Assembly: GCA_013791585.1 (NCBI GenBank)
Contig: VMTK01000053.1
Coordinates: forward strand, 1 to 36,453
Length of the DNA stretch: 36,453 nt
Origin: Candidatus Falkowiibacteriota bacterium
Lineage (GTDB): Bacteria > Patescibacteriota > Patescibacteriia > Patescibacteriales > VMTK01
Direction: 5' to 3'
Shown here: positions 16,555 through 23,640 of the stretch, in pieces
Position numbering within the stretch: the first letter of the stretch is position 1
Layout: every line of letters starts with the position of its first letter
Translations under genes and position numbers: made by a program
The notes under the pieces: model-generated
Database searches by the model: none
Told to the model about the DNA's origin: nothing
What the model saw: only the letters and a program-made list of their open reading frames with translations

Positions 16555-17769
16555 ATGATAAATATACTTGGAGTTAACATATCAACCCTTAATAAAAAAG
16601 AAGCTATAAAAAAAATAGAGCAATTTTTGTTTAGCGGGAAAGATGGGCAGTATCAAATAGTTACTCCCAATCCGGAATTTTTACTGCAAGCCCAAAAAGA
16701 CGAGGAATTTTTTCATATTTTAAATACGGCTGATTTAGCAGCGCCTGACGGAATCGGCTTGAAATTCGCCGGCTGGCTGATTGGTAAAAATATCACCAGA
16801 ATTGCCGGAGCTGATTTAGTGAAAGATATTCTTAAAATAGCCCAAGAAAAAAATTTAAAAGTAATGATTATTAATTGGGATGAAGGATTATCATGCGCCG
16901 GCGATATAAAAAATACTGTAAAAAATAAATATCCGAATTTATTCATGCAAGTCCAGGATGTTGAACGCGAAGGCGCGATGGCTGATTTGGAAAAAATAAA
17001 AGCGTTTGCGCCGGATATTTTAATGTCTTCCCTGGGCGCGCCTTGGCAGGAAAAATTTATTTATCATAATATGCCCAATTTGCCGTCGGTTAAACTGGGC
17101 ATTGGCGCGGGAGGAGCGTTTGATTTCTTGACAGGCAGAATAAAACGCGCGCCGAAATTAATGCGCGCGCTTGGCTTAGAATGGCTTTGGCGGCTGTTAA
17201 AACAGCCCTGGCGGATAAATCGAATATATAAAGCGGTAATAGTTTTTCCTTTTGAATTTTTCAAGTGGAGATTTTTCTTGCCGTTTATTTATAGGCAAAA
17301 TGTCGCCTGTATTTTATACAAAAAAGTGATGAAACTCGCTGATGAAAAAGGAGTTAAATATAAAATATTATTAGTATTAAGAAGCGACCAGCCGGAGCAC
17401 TGGCAATTGCCTCAAGGCGGAACCGAAGGAGAAGACATTAAAACAGCCGGCGCGCGGGAATTAAGAGAAGAATTGAATACTGATAAATTTAAAATAATCA
17501 AAACTTTTAAAAATGTCTATAAATATAAATTCAGTGATCAGCCGGGAAAATACGGAACGCAGGCAAAAACAGCTATCGGCTGCAAAGGACAAAAACAAAG
17601 TTTGATTATCGCTGAATTTTTGGGCCAAGACAGCGATATAGAAGTGAATTTCTGGGACCATTCCGGCTGGAAATGGGTTGACAGCGATAAAATAATCAAT
17701 GAAGTTTTTCCAATTCGGCGCGATGCCATTAAAGTATTTTTAAAAAAATTTGATAATGTTGACAAGTAA
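16555..17769 (+). CDS. WecG/TagA/CpsF glycosyltransferase fused to a Nudix hydrolase domain
   Basis: 404 aa, two domains. Residues 1-240 are a GT26 (WecG/TagA) glycosyltransferase: VTPNPEFLLQAQKDEEFF, NTADLAAPDGIGLKFAG, RIAGADLV, SSLGAPWQEKFIYHNM, GIGAGGAFDFLTGRIKRAP and a C-terminal membrane-associating helix (EWLWRLLKQPWRINRIYK). This family transfers N-acetyl-mannosaminuronate or ManNAc to lipid-linked GlcNAc. From about 245 there is a Nudix domain: HWQLPQGGTEGED followed by ARELREELN, a near-canonical Nudix box with the Glu-rich metal site; the WQLPQGG lead resembles RppH/Ap4A-type enzymes. A stand-alone WecG is about 240 aa, so the fusion is real unless the assembly joined two genes; no internal start is needed. 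Promoter appears leaderless. Confidence 0.85.
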   Translation: MINILGVNISTLNKKEAIKKIEQFLFSGKDGQYQIVTPNPEFLLQAQKDEEFFHILNTADLAAPDGIGLKFAGWLIGKNITRIAGADLVKDILKIAQEKNLKVMIINWDEGLSCAGDIKNTVKNKYPNLFMQVQDVEREGAMADLEKIKAFAPDILMSSLGAPWQEKFIYHNMPNLPSVKLGIGAGGAFDFLTGRIKRAPKLMRALGLEWLWRLLKQPWRINRIYKAVIVFPFEFFKWRFFLPFIYRQNVACILYKKVMKLADEKGVKYKILLVLRSDQPEHWQLPQGGTEGEDIKTAGARELREELNTDKFKIIKTFKNVYKYKFSDQPGKYGTQAKTAIGCKGQKQSLIIAEFLGQDSDIEVNFWDHSGWKWVDSDKIINEVFPIRRDAIKVFLKKFDNVDK

Positions 17770-17803
17770 AATTAGCGATGATAAGCTTAAAATACTCTAA
17801 ATT

Positions 17804-18826
17804 ATGAGCAATAAAATTACTGAAAAATATTTTGAGCACGCGAATTTTGCCGATCATGAAGAAAAATCGCTTGCAGAAATCACAGCCGAAACAAATTTTC
17901 AGCCGGAAAAAGAAATTTTTCGCGGTCAAATTTACGATAAAGACAAAGTCGGCAGTTTAATTTACAAAGGCCTTTGGCGGAATAAGCCGGCTGTATTAAA
18001 AATTCAAGGGCTCCAGCCTGATGTTGATGAGATTGACATGATTAACGCGTTTAATAACCAGAACGAAAGCGCGAAAATAAGATTGCCAAAACTTTATAAT
18101 GGCTCTAAATGGAATAGCAAGAATGGCTATGGTTATTTGATTTTGGAATATATTGACGCGCCCCAAATATACAAACCTCCTTTTGCCAATCAAGAACAAA
18201 TTCAAGATTTTTGCGCTCTTTATCAAGAATATAAAACTAAATGCTTAAAAAGTCCTTTTATGGAAAAAGAGCCAAATGAACAAAGCAGCCTTGTCTTTAC
18301 GACACAGCGCGTTTCTCATTGGGCTAAAATCGCGCAGTCAAAAGGGCATTTGGCTGAAACAGAAGTGAAAAATGTTGAAAAATTTCTTTCTCTGTCGAAA
18401 AAACATCTGCCATCAATTAAAATGGAATTTATGCACGGACATTTTACGTATAATGATATATTCAAGCTTTCGGATAAAGAATATGTATTGATGTCAAATT
18501 TATTTTGGTCATACAGGCCTGAATTTTACGATGCGACATTTCATCTGTGGGCTGGAATCAAAAGCATAAGAGATGAAAATATTATATTTGAGCAAATAAA
18601 AAAATATATTCAAAATTGGATTAATGAATACAAAAAACTGCCTATCATTCGGCAGGATTCCGATTTTGAAAAAAAATTCAATATAATGATGGCTGAACGA
18701 TGCATAGGGGCTTTGCTTGTTGATATACAAAATCAAAATTACGGCATTAATCGCGATAATCTTGTCGCGCGCTTAACTGAATTATTCAGAGAATTATTTA
18801 AATATTTTACAAACAAATTGGAATAA
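17804..18826 (+). CDS. APH/choline kinase-like protein, probably catalytically dead
   Basis: 340 aa. The overall pattern of the aminoglycoside-phosphotransferase kinase fold is present: an ATP-lysine-like AVLKIQG, a hinge-like YLILEYIDAP and the Brenner-type motif region MEFMHGHFTYNDIF. The catalytic HGD is HGH (His211-Gly-His213) and the Asn five residues later is Asp218; the metal-binding DxE/DW region is VLMSNLFW, with no acidic residue. These replacements suggest a pseudokinase or a non-kinase use of the fold. It follows the WecG-Nudix gene by 34 bp on the same strand, so probably in one operon. Substrate unknown. Confidence 0.65.
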   Translation: MSNKITEKYFEHANFADHEEKSLAEITAETNFQPEKEIFRGQIYDKDKVGSLIYKGLWRNKPAVLKIQGLQPDVDEIDMINAFNNQNESAKIRLPKLYNGSKWNSKNGYGYLILEYIDAPQIYKPPFANQEQIQDFCALYQEYKTKCLKSPFMEKEPNEQSSLVFTTQRVSHWAKIAQSKGHLAETEVKNVEKFLSLSKKHLPSIKMEFMHGHFTYNDIFKLSDKEYVLMSNLFWSYRPEFYDATFHLWAGIKSIRDENIIFEQIKKYIQNWINEYKKLPIIRQDSDFEKKFNIMMAERCIGALLVDIQNQNYGINRDNLVARLTELFRELFKYFTNKLE

Positions 18827-18850
18827 AAAAATTTATATACTTTTAAAATT

Positions 18851-19027
18851 ATGAAATTCAAAATTAAAAAATACATCTACTTAATAAACGACATCACCAA
18901 TATTGTGCTTAAAAAAGAAAGGGCGCAAACAGAAGAAAACGCTGAAAAGTTGCGTGTTGCTTTAATTATTGTTAGTATTGTCTTAACGGTTTCCTTGGTT
19001 TTGAATGTTTATTTATTTATATCTTAA
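18851..19027 (+). CDS. 58-aa single-span membrane peptide
   Basis: Begins MKFKIKKYIYLIND, has a charged middle (KKERAQTEENAEKLR) and a single C-terminal membrane helix (about 36-57: VALIIVSIVLTVSLVLNVY). It fits the 230-bp gap between the pseudokinase and gltX, on the same strand. Basic amphipathic N-half inside, helix at the end; no Shine-Dalgarno sequence. Function unknown. The complete open frame with a membrane-protein composition supports it being real. Confidence 0.55.
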   Translation: MKFKIKKYIYLINDITNIVLKKERAQTEENAEKLRVALIIVSIVLTVSLVLNVYLFIS

Positions 19028-19058
19028 TAAAAATACAGAAGTTTAATTTTTAAATTTT

Positions 19059-20570
19059 ATGCCAAAAGCGCGCTTGCGGTTTGCGCCGTCTCCAACCGGA
19101 TATTTACATATAGGCAGTTTAAGAACTGCGCTTTTTTGCTATCTGGCCGCCAAAAGCTTGGATGGCGAATTAATTCTCAGGATTGAAGATACTGACCAGA
19201 AAAGGGAAGTTGAGGGAGCTGTTGAGGATTTGATTGAAATTTTGGACTGGGTTGGAATTAAATTTAACGAAGGCCCTGATTTGAAACGCGCCGCTACAAA
19301 TGGCGCCCATGCGAATGAAATAAGGATGGGAGGCGAATACGGACCGTACATTCAAAGCCAGAGGATTGGTATTTATAAAAAATACGCTGATGAATTAATT
19401 AAATCAGGCAAGGCGTATTATTGCTTTTGCTCCCAGGAGCGCCTGCAAAAAATGCGCGAAGATCAACAGGCAAAAAAACTGCCTCCGCGTTACGACAGAT
19501 GCTGCCGCGAGTTAACTAAGCCGGAGATAGAAAAAAAATTAAAAAATAAAGAAGAATTCGTCATCAGGCAAAAGATGCCATTGTCCGGCGAAGTTGTCGT
19601 TCGTGATGAATTGCGCGGTGAAATTAAATTCAAAGCCGAAGACATGGATGACCATGTTTTAATAAAATCAAACCACATTCCAACTTACCATTTCGCGCTA
19701 GTGGTTGACGACCATTTGATGGAGATAACCCATGTCATAAGGGGCGAGGAATGGATACCGTCTTTCCCTAAAAATATTTTGCTTTATAAAGATTTTGGAT
19801 GGCAGCCGCCGAAATTTTACCACATGCCGCTAACGTTGAATAAAGAAGGCGGTAAATTGAGCAAGAGGCAGGGCGATGTAGCCGTAGAAGATTATAAAAA
19901 GAATGGCTATCTGCGGGAAGCTTTGATTAATTTTTCTGTTTTGCTTGGCTGGCATCCAAAAGATGATCAGGAATTATTTACGCTAAAAGAGCTAGAAAAA
20001 AAATTTAAGCTGGATGATATGGGTACAAGCCCGGCGATTTTTGATATTGAAAAGCTGGATTATATAAATGGATATTATATACGGCAGATGGATTTGGAAA
20101 AGCTCGTTGAACTGTGCAGGCCGTATTTGAAAGATAATCTAACAAAAACACAAAAACACAAAAACACAAAAACACATTTTATAAAAAAAGTTGTGGCGCT
20201 GGAGCAGGAGAGGTTAAAAAAACTGTCTGAAATAGGAGAGTTGACTGAATTCTTTTTTGTTGATAAGCTGGAATATCCGGCTGAATTATTAATTTGGAAA
20301 AAACTAACAAGCAAAGAAGTAAAAGCTAATTTGGAAAAAGTTTATGAATTATTAAATAAAATTCCGGATGAAAATTGGACCAATGATTCCATTGAAGACG
20401 CTTTGATAACATATATCAAGGCCAAGAAAGAAAAAGTCGGAAATTATCTCTGGCCCATGCGCGCCTCGCTAACCGGCCGCCAAGCCAGCCCGGGCCCGTT
20501 TGATGTGGCGGAAGTTCTTGGTAAAAAAATCAGTTTAAATAGGATAAAGGAGGGGATAAATAAACTTTAA
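19059..20570 (+). CDS. gltX: Glutamyl-tRNA synthetase
   Basis: Charges tRNA-Glu (and possibly tRNA-Gln for later amidation) with glutamate. 503 aa, slightly longer than usual. Class I signatures: RFAPSPTGYLHIGSLRTAL (HIGH = HIGS) and KLSKRQGD (KMSKS). Also present are RIEDTD and the Rossmann insertion with a Cys pair (YYCFCS). The anticodon-binding part follows from about 330. An array of 8-nt units inserts TKTQKHKNTKTH near residues 362-373, in the hinge before the anticodon-binding helices. The window also contains the cognate tRNA-Glu(CUC), though 10 kb away. Confidence 0.97.
   Translation: MPKARLRFAPSPTGYLHIGSLRTALFCYLAAKSLDGELILRIEDTDQKREVEGAVEDLIEILDWVGIKFNEGPDLKRAATNGAHANEIRMGGEYGPYIQSQRIGIYKKYADELIKSGKAYYCFCSQERLQKMREDQQAKKLPPRYDRCCRELTKPEIEKKLKNKEEFVIRQKMPLSGEVVVRDELRGEIKFKAEDMDDHVLIKSNHIPTYHFALVVDDHLMEITHVIRGEEWIPSFPKNILLYKDFGWQPPKFYHMPLTLNKEGGKLSKRQGDVAVEDYKKNGYLREALINFSVLLGWHPKDDQELFTLKELEKKFKLDDMGTSPAIFDIEKLDYINGYYIRQMDLEKLVELCRPYLKDNLTKTQKHKNTKTHFIKKVVALEQERLKKLSEIGELTEFFFVDKLEYPAELLIWKKLTSKEVKANLEKVYELLNKIPDENWTNDSIEDALITYIKAKKEKVGNYLWPMRASLTGRQASPGPFDVAEVLGKKISLNRIKEGINKL
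20142..20176. repeat. 8-nt tandem array inside gltX (ACAAAAAC units)
   Basis: Four exact ACAAAAAC units plus ACA. It lies in the GltX coding frame and is translated as a Lys/Thr/Asn/His-rich loop. It differs from the other coding arrays only in unit length. Confidence 0.9.
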
Positions 20571-20606
20571 CGCACTTTTTATTTTTAATATTGGAAGGAG
20601 GACAGG

Positions 20607-20876
20607 ATGGTAAATTTTATAATAGCAGCTCTATGTTTTAGTTTAGGATTTATTTATGGCTGGCTTTCTGCTATGCTCACAAACAAAGTTTTTGACAAAG
20701 CAAATTTAAGGGCAATAATAATAGTATTTATACTGCTAATGGCAAGCATGCTTTACCTAAAAATCCTTAACTCTGGGATTATTTTAGGATTTATTGGAAT
20801 AGTAGTTGGATATTGTTATTGTTGCAAACCGGCACAATGGCATTACTTTGCTTCAAAGTATTTCAAACACTATTAA
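20607..20876 (+). CDS. Small membrane protein of unknown function
   Basis: 89 aa, three hydrophobic segments (about 3-26, 35-53, 57-72), ending in a Cys/His-rich tail (YCYCCKPAQWHYFASKYF). GGAAGGAGG five nt before the ATG is a near-perfect Shine-Dalgarno sequence, unlike most genes here. It follows gltX and precedes another small gene with an equally strong ribosome binding site, so the two likely form an independently translated pair. Confidence 0.65.
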   Translation: MVNFIIAALCFSLGFIYGWLSAMLTNKVFDKANLRAIIIVFILLMASMLYLKILNSGIILGFIGIVVGYCYCCKPAQWHYFASKYFKHY

Positions 20877-20894
20877 AACAAGGAGGGCGCGCAA

Positions 20895-21068
20895 ATGGGA
20901 AAAATATGTCATGTTTGCAAAAAACCAGGAAAAAAAGAAGGAACACATGTTGACAGAACAAGCAACCCGAACAGGCCGGTTGTATTTCACAGATACAACT
21001 GCGCAACCCACAAGTGCCAAAAGCACAAGCAGCACATCGGCGATGAAGATATCAGGGGGAAATATTAA
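20895..21068 (+). CDS. 57-aa Cys/His-rich, zinc-finger-like protein
   Basis: Starts MGKICHVCKKPG and carries a CxxC knuckle at Cys5/Cys8 with further Cys36 and Cys41 and many His (FHRYNCATHKCQKHKQHIGD), a spacing compatible with one zinc site. AAGGAGG eight nt before ATG 20895 decides this frame over a longer overlapping reading frame that lacks such a site. Highly basic, so nucleic-acid or ribosome binding is possible. A perfect hairpin terminator follows. Function unknown. Confidence 0.68.
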   Translation: MGKICHVCKKPGKKEGTHVDRTSNPNRPVVFHRYNCATHKCQKHKQHIGDEDIRGKY

Positions 21069-21092
21069 AACAATTTCAACCAAATTATTCCG

Positions 21093-21125
21093 AGGAGGTT
21101 TAAAATTTTAAACCTCCTTTTATTT
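21093..21125 (+). terminator. Terminator after the small-gene pair
   Basis: Perfect 26-bp palindrome (AGGAGGTTTAAAA and complement) followed by TTTTATTTTTG. It separates the small genes from the glycosyltransferase promoter. Confidence 0.85.
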
Positions 21126-21140
21126 TTGATTAGATTATCG

Positions 21141-21146
21141 TATAAT
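21141..21146 (+). promoter_or_regulatory. -10 box of a near-leaderless promoter
   Basis: TATAAT nine nt before the ATG at 21156, right after a terminator. No convincing -35 element. Transcription would begin within a few nt of the start codon. Confidence 0.5.
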
Positions 21147-21155
21147 AAAGCTACT

Positions 21156-22304
21156 ATGAAAACTTTATTATTCACATTAGAATATCCTCCATTTCGCGGC
21201 GGTGTGGCTAATTATTATGGTAATATAGTAAAATACTGGCCATCCCTTGCTAAGACTTCGGGGGGCAAGTTAGAGCCGAATAATATTTTTGTCCTGCATA
21301 ATAATGATAATAAATTAATAAAAAATTGGCTTTACCCAAAATGGCTGACGGCTGTTTGGCAGGTTTGGAAAATTATTAAAAAAGAAAAAATTGATCATAT
21401 TCTTGTCGGGCATATTTTTCCTCTGGGTACTGTTGCGTATTTTATATCCCAAATAACCAAAACGCCGTATTCTGTAATTTTGCATGGCATGGATTTTACT
21501 TTCGCGCTGCGCGCCCGCAGAAAAAGAAACATAACTAAACGAATTTTAAAAAATGCGGAAAATATAATTTGCGGCAATAGTTATACGGCTGGGCTGGTAA
21601 AAAAATTTATCGGCGATGAATATGCCGGCAAAATAAAGGTGGTTAATCCGGGAATAGAATCTCGCATAACCCCGCAAATGCTTTGCAAAACGGGGCAGGC
21701 GCATAACGCGCAACGCATAACGCAAATTAAAGAAAAATATAATTTAGATAATAAATTAGTATTACTAACAGTCGGCAGATTAGTTAAGAGAAAGGGCGTT
21801 GACAAGGTTTTAGAAAGTTTGCCGCCTGTGTTGAAAAAAAAGCCGAATTTAATTTATGTTATTCTTGGCAATGGGCCGGAAATAGGAAATTTGAAATTGG
21901 AAATTGGAAATTGGAAATTAGAAAAAAATGTAATTTTGATTACAGACGCGGATGATGAAAGCAGAAACGCCTGGTATAAAATTTGTGATATATTTATAAT
22001 GCCAGCAAGAAATATCAAAGGAGATTTTGAGGGATTCGGCATTGTTTATTTGGAAGCTAATTTAGCCGGTAAGCCGGTTATTGCCGGCAATAGCGGGGGA
22101 GCGCGAGACGCGGTTGAAAACGGAGTAAACGGCCTGCTGGTTAATCCTGAAGATATAAACGAAATCAGCAATGCGATTATTAAATTGGCGCAAGATGAAA
22201 ATTTAAGAAAAAAGTTAGGAGAGCAGGGGAGGGAAAGGTCTATTCGTGAATTTAGTTGGGAAAAGCAAGCGGAGAAAATATATAATTGTGTAACTTATAA
22301 ATAA
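21156..22304 (+). CDS. GT4-type glycosyltransferase (GT-B fold)
   Basis: 382 aa; likely adds a sugar to a lipid-linked or envelope glycan on the cytoplasmic face of the membrane. The N-domain has LEYPPFRGGVANYYGNI; the C-domain shows KLVLLTVGRLVKRKGVDKVL and the donor-binding EGFGIVYLEANLAGKPVI with E-x7-E, then GGARDAV. It contains two 7-nt arrays: CGCATAA/CGCGCAA units encode AHNAQRITQ around residues 182-192, and GAAATTG units encode GNLKLEIGNWKLE near 243-256. Both sit in loops between Rossmann elements. The ATG at 21156 is chosen for its -10 box and the conserved N-terminus. GT2, DUF192 and O-antigen-ligase-like genes follow on the same strand. Confidence 0.9.
   Translation: MKTLLFTLEYPPFRGGVANYYGNIVKYWPSLAKTSGGKLEPNNIFVLHNNDNKLIKNWLYPKWLTAVWQVWKIIKKEKIDHILVGHIFPLGTVAYFISQITKTPYSVILHGMDFTFALRARRKRNITKRILKNAENIICGNSYTAGLVKKFIGDEYAGKIKVVNPGIESRITPQMLCKTGQAHNAQRITQIKEKYNLDNKLVLLTVGRLVKRKGVDKVLESLPPVLKKKPNLIYVILGNGPEIGNLKLEIGNWKLEKNVILITDADDESRNAWYKICDIFIMPARNIKGDFEGFGIVYLEANLAGKPVIAGNSGGARDAVENGVNGLLVNPEDINEISNAIIKLAQDENLRKKLGEQGRERSIREFSWEKQAEKIYNCVTYK
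21700..21727. repeat. 7-nt tandem array in the GT4 gene (CGCATAA/CGCGCAA units)
   Basis: Four heptamers: CGCATAA, CGCGCAA, CGCATAA, CGCAAAT. The same CGCGCAA and ATGCG words recur, reversed, just upstream of greA (about 35819-35839). Confidence 0.85.
21885..21919. repeat. 7-nt tandem array in the GT4 gene (GGAAATT units)
   Basis: Five consecutive 7-nt units, one of them TGAAATT. The unit is nearly identical to that of the fmt array at 10197-10223, although the genes are unrelated. Confidence 0.88.
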
Positions 22305-22317
22305 TTAAAGCATTATT

Positions 22318-22393
22318 TAGTTAACGAGTTAGCGGGTTAACGAGTTATTATTAAAAATTTAATCAACTGGTTAACTCTTTAATTCGTTAACTA
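22318..22393. repeat. Intergenic hairpin of 8-nt units
   Basis: Left arm GTTAACGA, GTTAGCGG, GTTAACGA in tandem; the right arm GGTTAACTCTTTAATTCGTTAAC is its imperfect complement. It fills the gap between the two glycosyltransferase genes. Confidence 0.82.
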
Positions 22394-22421
22394 AAAAATT
22401 AAATAATTTTTGTTATTTATT

Positions 22422-23120
22422 ATGATTTCAATAATAATTCCCGTCTATAATCAGGCGGAAAAATTAAAACAATGCCTGGAAAGCATTAAAAATCAAGCTT
22501 ATGATAATTACGAAATTATTATCATTAACGACCGCTCAACCGATAAATTAAGCAGAATTATTGAATTGTCAAAAAAAGAATTCGGATATAAAATTGAATG
22601 GCTGCATAATTATAGAAACCATGGGGCTCCTTATACGCGCAATAAGGGCTTTAGAAAATCAAAAGGAGAATATCTATTGTTTTGCGATGCTGACGCTGAA
22701 TTAACGCCAAATGCCCTGGAATTAATGTTAAAAACTTTAAATGAAAATCCAAATACGAGTTATGCTTATTCCAGCTTTTTGTGGGGCAAAAAATTATTTA
22801 AATTAGAACAATTCAGCGCGAAAAAATTAAAACAAATGCCGTATATCCATACAATGTCTTTAATTAAACGGGAAGATTTTCCCGGAAACGGCTGGGATGA
22901 ATCAACAAAAAAACTGCAAGACTGGGATCTGTGGCTGACCATGCTGGAGCAGGGGCATGTTGGGGTTTGGATTGATAAAATTTTATTTAAAGTGCAAACT
23001 GGCGGAACAATAAGCAGCTGGCTGCCTTCATTCGCTTACAAAATTTTCCCTTTTTTGCCAAGCGTGAAAAAATATAAAAAAGCGGTTGAGGTAATTAAGA
23101 AAAAGCATAGGTTGATATAG
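22422..23120 (+). CDS. GT2 family glycosyltransferase
   Basis: 232 aa, GT-A fold. MISIIIPVYNQAEKLKQCLESI opens the nucleotide-binding fold; IIINDRSTD and LFCDADAEL supply the acidic nucleotide and metal-binding residues; later LQDWDLWLTML matches the usual [E/D]DWDL acceptor-site region. ATG 22422 begins directly at the fold, whereas an in-frame ATG at 22410 adds four residues. A hydrophobic C-terminal stretch (SSWLPSFAYKIFPFLP) may associate with the membrane. With the upstream GT4 and the downstream O-antigen-ligase-like protein it suggests a surface-glycan locus. Confidence 0.9.
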   Translation: MISIIIPVYNQAEKLKQCLESIKNQAYDNYEIIIINDRSTDKLSRIIELSKKEFGYKIEWLHNYRNHGAPYTRNKGFRKSKGEYLLFCDADAELTPNALELMLKTLNENPNTSYAYSSFLWGKKLFKLEQFSAKKLKQMPYIHTMSLIKREDFPGNGWDESTKKLQDWDLWLTMLEQGHVGVWIDKILFKVQTGGTISSWLPSFAYKIFPFLPSVKKYKKAVEVIKKKHRLI

Positions 23121-23122
23121 CC

Positions 23123-23205
23123 GCTGGCTGCGGGTGTCTCACCCGCGGCATCACCGCAGTTTAAACAGCGCTGCAAACGTCAAGGGTGAGACACCCTTGA
23201 CCAGC
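23123..23205. repeat. Two-hairpin REPIN-like element
   Basis: Hairpin 1 GCGGGT-GTCTC-ACCCGC and hairpin 2 TCAAGGGT-GAGAC-ACCCTTGA are reverse complements in their cores (GGGTGTCTCACCC), with outer ends GCTGG/CCAGC. The element can fold as two hairpins with complementary loops or as one long stem. It lies between the GT2 and the lipoprotein gene. Confidence 0.85.
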
Positions 23206-23215
23206 TGTTAACTAT

Positions 23216-23638
23216 ATGAAAAAAATTTTATTTTTAGCATGCGGCGCTATTCTAATTTTATCCGCATGTTCAAGTAATAACATAAAATCCGCCACAATTA
23301 ACAACACCGAAATAAAAATTGAAATTGCAGACACGCCGGAATTAAGATATCAAGGATTAAGCAATAAAGAAAAATTATGCGCTGACTGCGGCATGCTTTT
23401 CGTTTTTCCAAACAAAGAAATAAGAACATTTGTTATGCGCGATATGAATTTCCCCCTAGATATAATCTGGATAGATGATGAAAAAGTTGTTAAAATAAAT
23501 AAAAACACGCTCCCCGAGGGAAGCGATCCTGTGATGCGATATTCAAGCGATGCTCCGGCTAATTATGTTTTGGAAGTTAATTCCGGGTTTTGCGAGGAAA
23601 ATGGGATTGGAGTAGGGGATAAAATAAATTTAAAATAA
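23216..23638 (+). CDS. DUF192 family lipoprotein
   Basis: 140 aa. Lipoprotein signal: MKK, hydrophobic run, lipobox LSAC with Cys18 the lipidated residue. The remainder is a standard DUF192 domain: ELRYQGLSNKEKL, CGMLFVFPN, TFVMRDMNFPLDIIWID, then SSDAPANYVLEVNSGF and GIGVGDKI. DUF192 proteins are small extracytoplasmic beta-barrel-like proteins of unknown activity. The start lies a few nt from the palindromic element that precedes it, and the stop is two nt before the O-antigen-ligase-like start, suggesting co-transcription. Confidence 0.92.
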   Translation: MKKILFLACGAILILSACSSNNIKSATINNTEIKIEIADTPELRYQGLSNKEKLCADCGMLFVFPNKEIRTFVMRDMNFPLDIIWIDDEKVVKINKNTLPEGSDPVMRYSSDAPANYVLEVNSGFCEENGIGVGDKINLK

Positions 23639-23640
23639 AA

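Noticed and set aside
20806-21111. 101-aa plus-strand ORF overlapping the small genes
   Set aside because: No ribosome binding site, low-complexity Thr/Ser product; it overlaps the 57-aa Cys/His frame, which has an AAGGAGG site.
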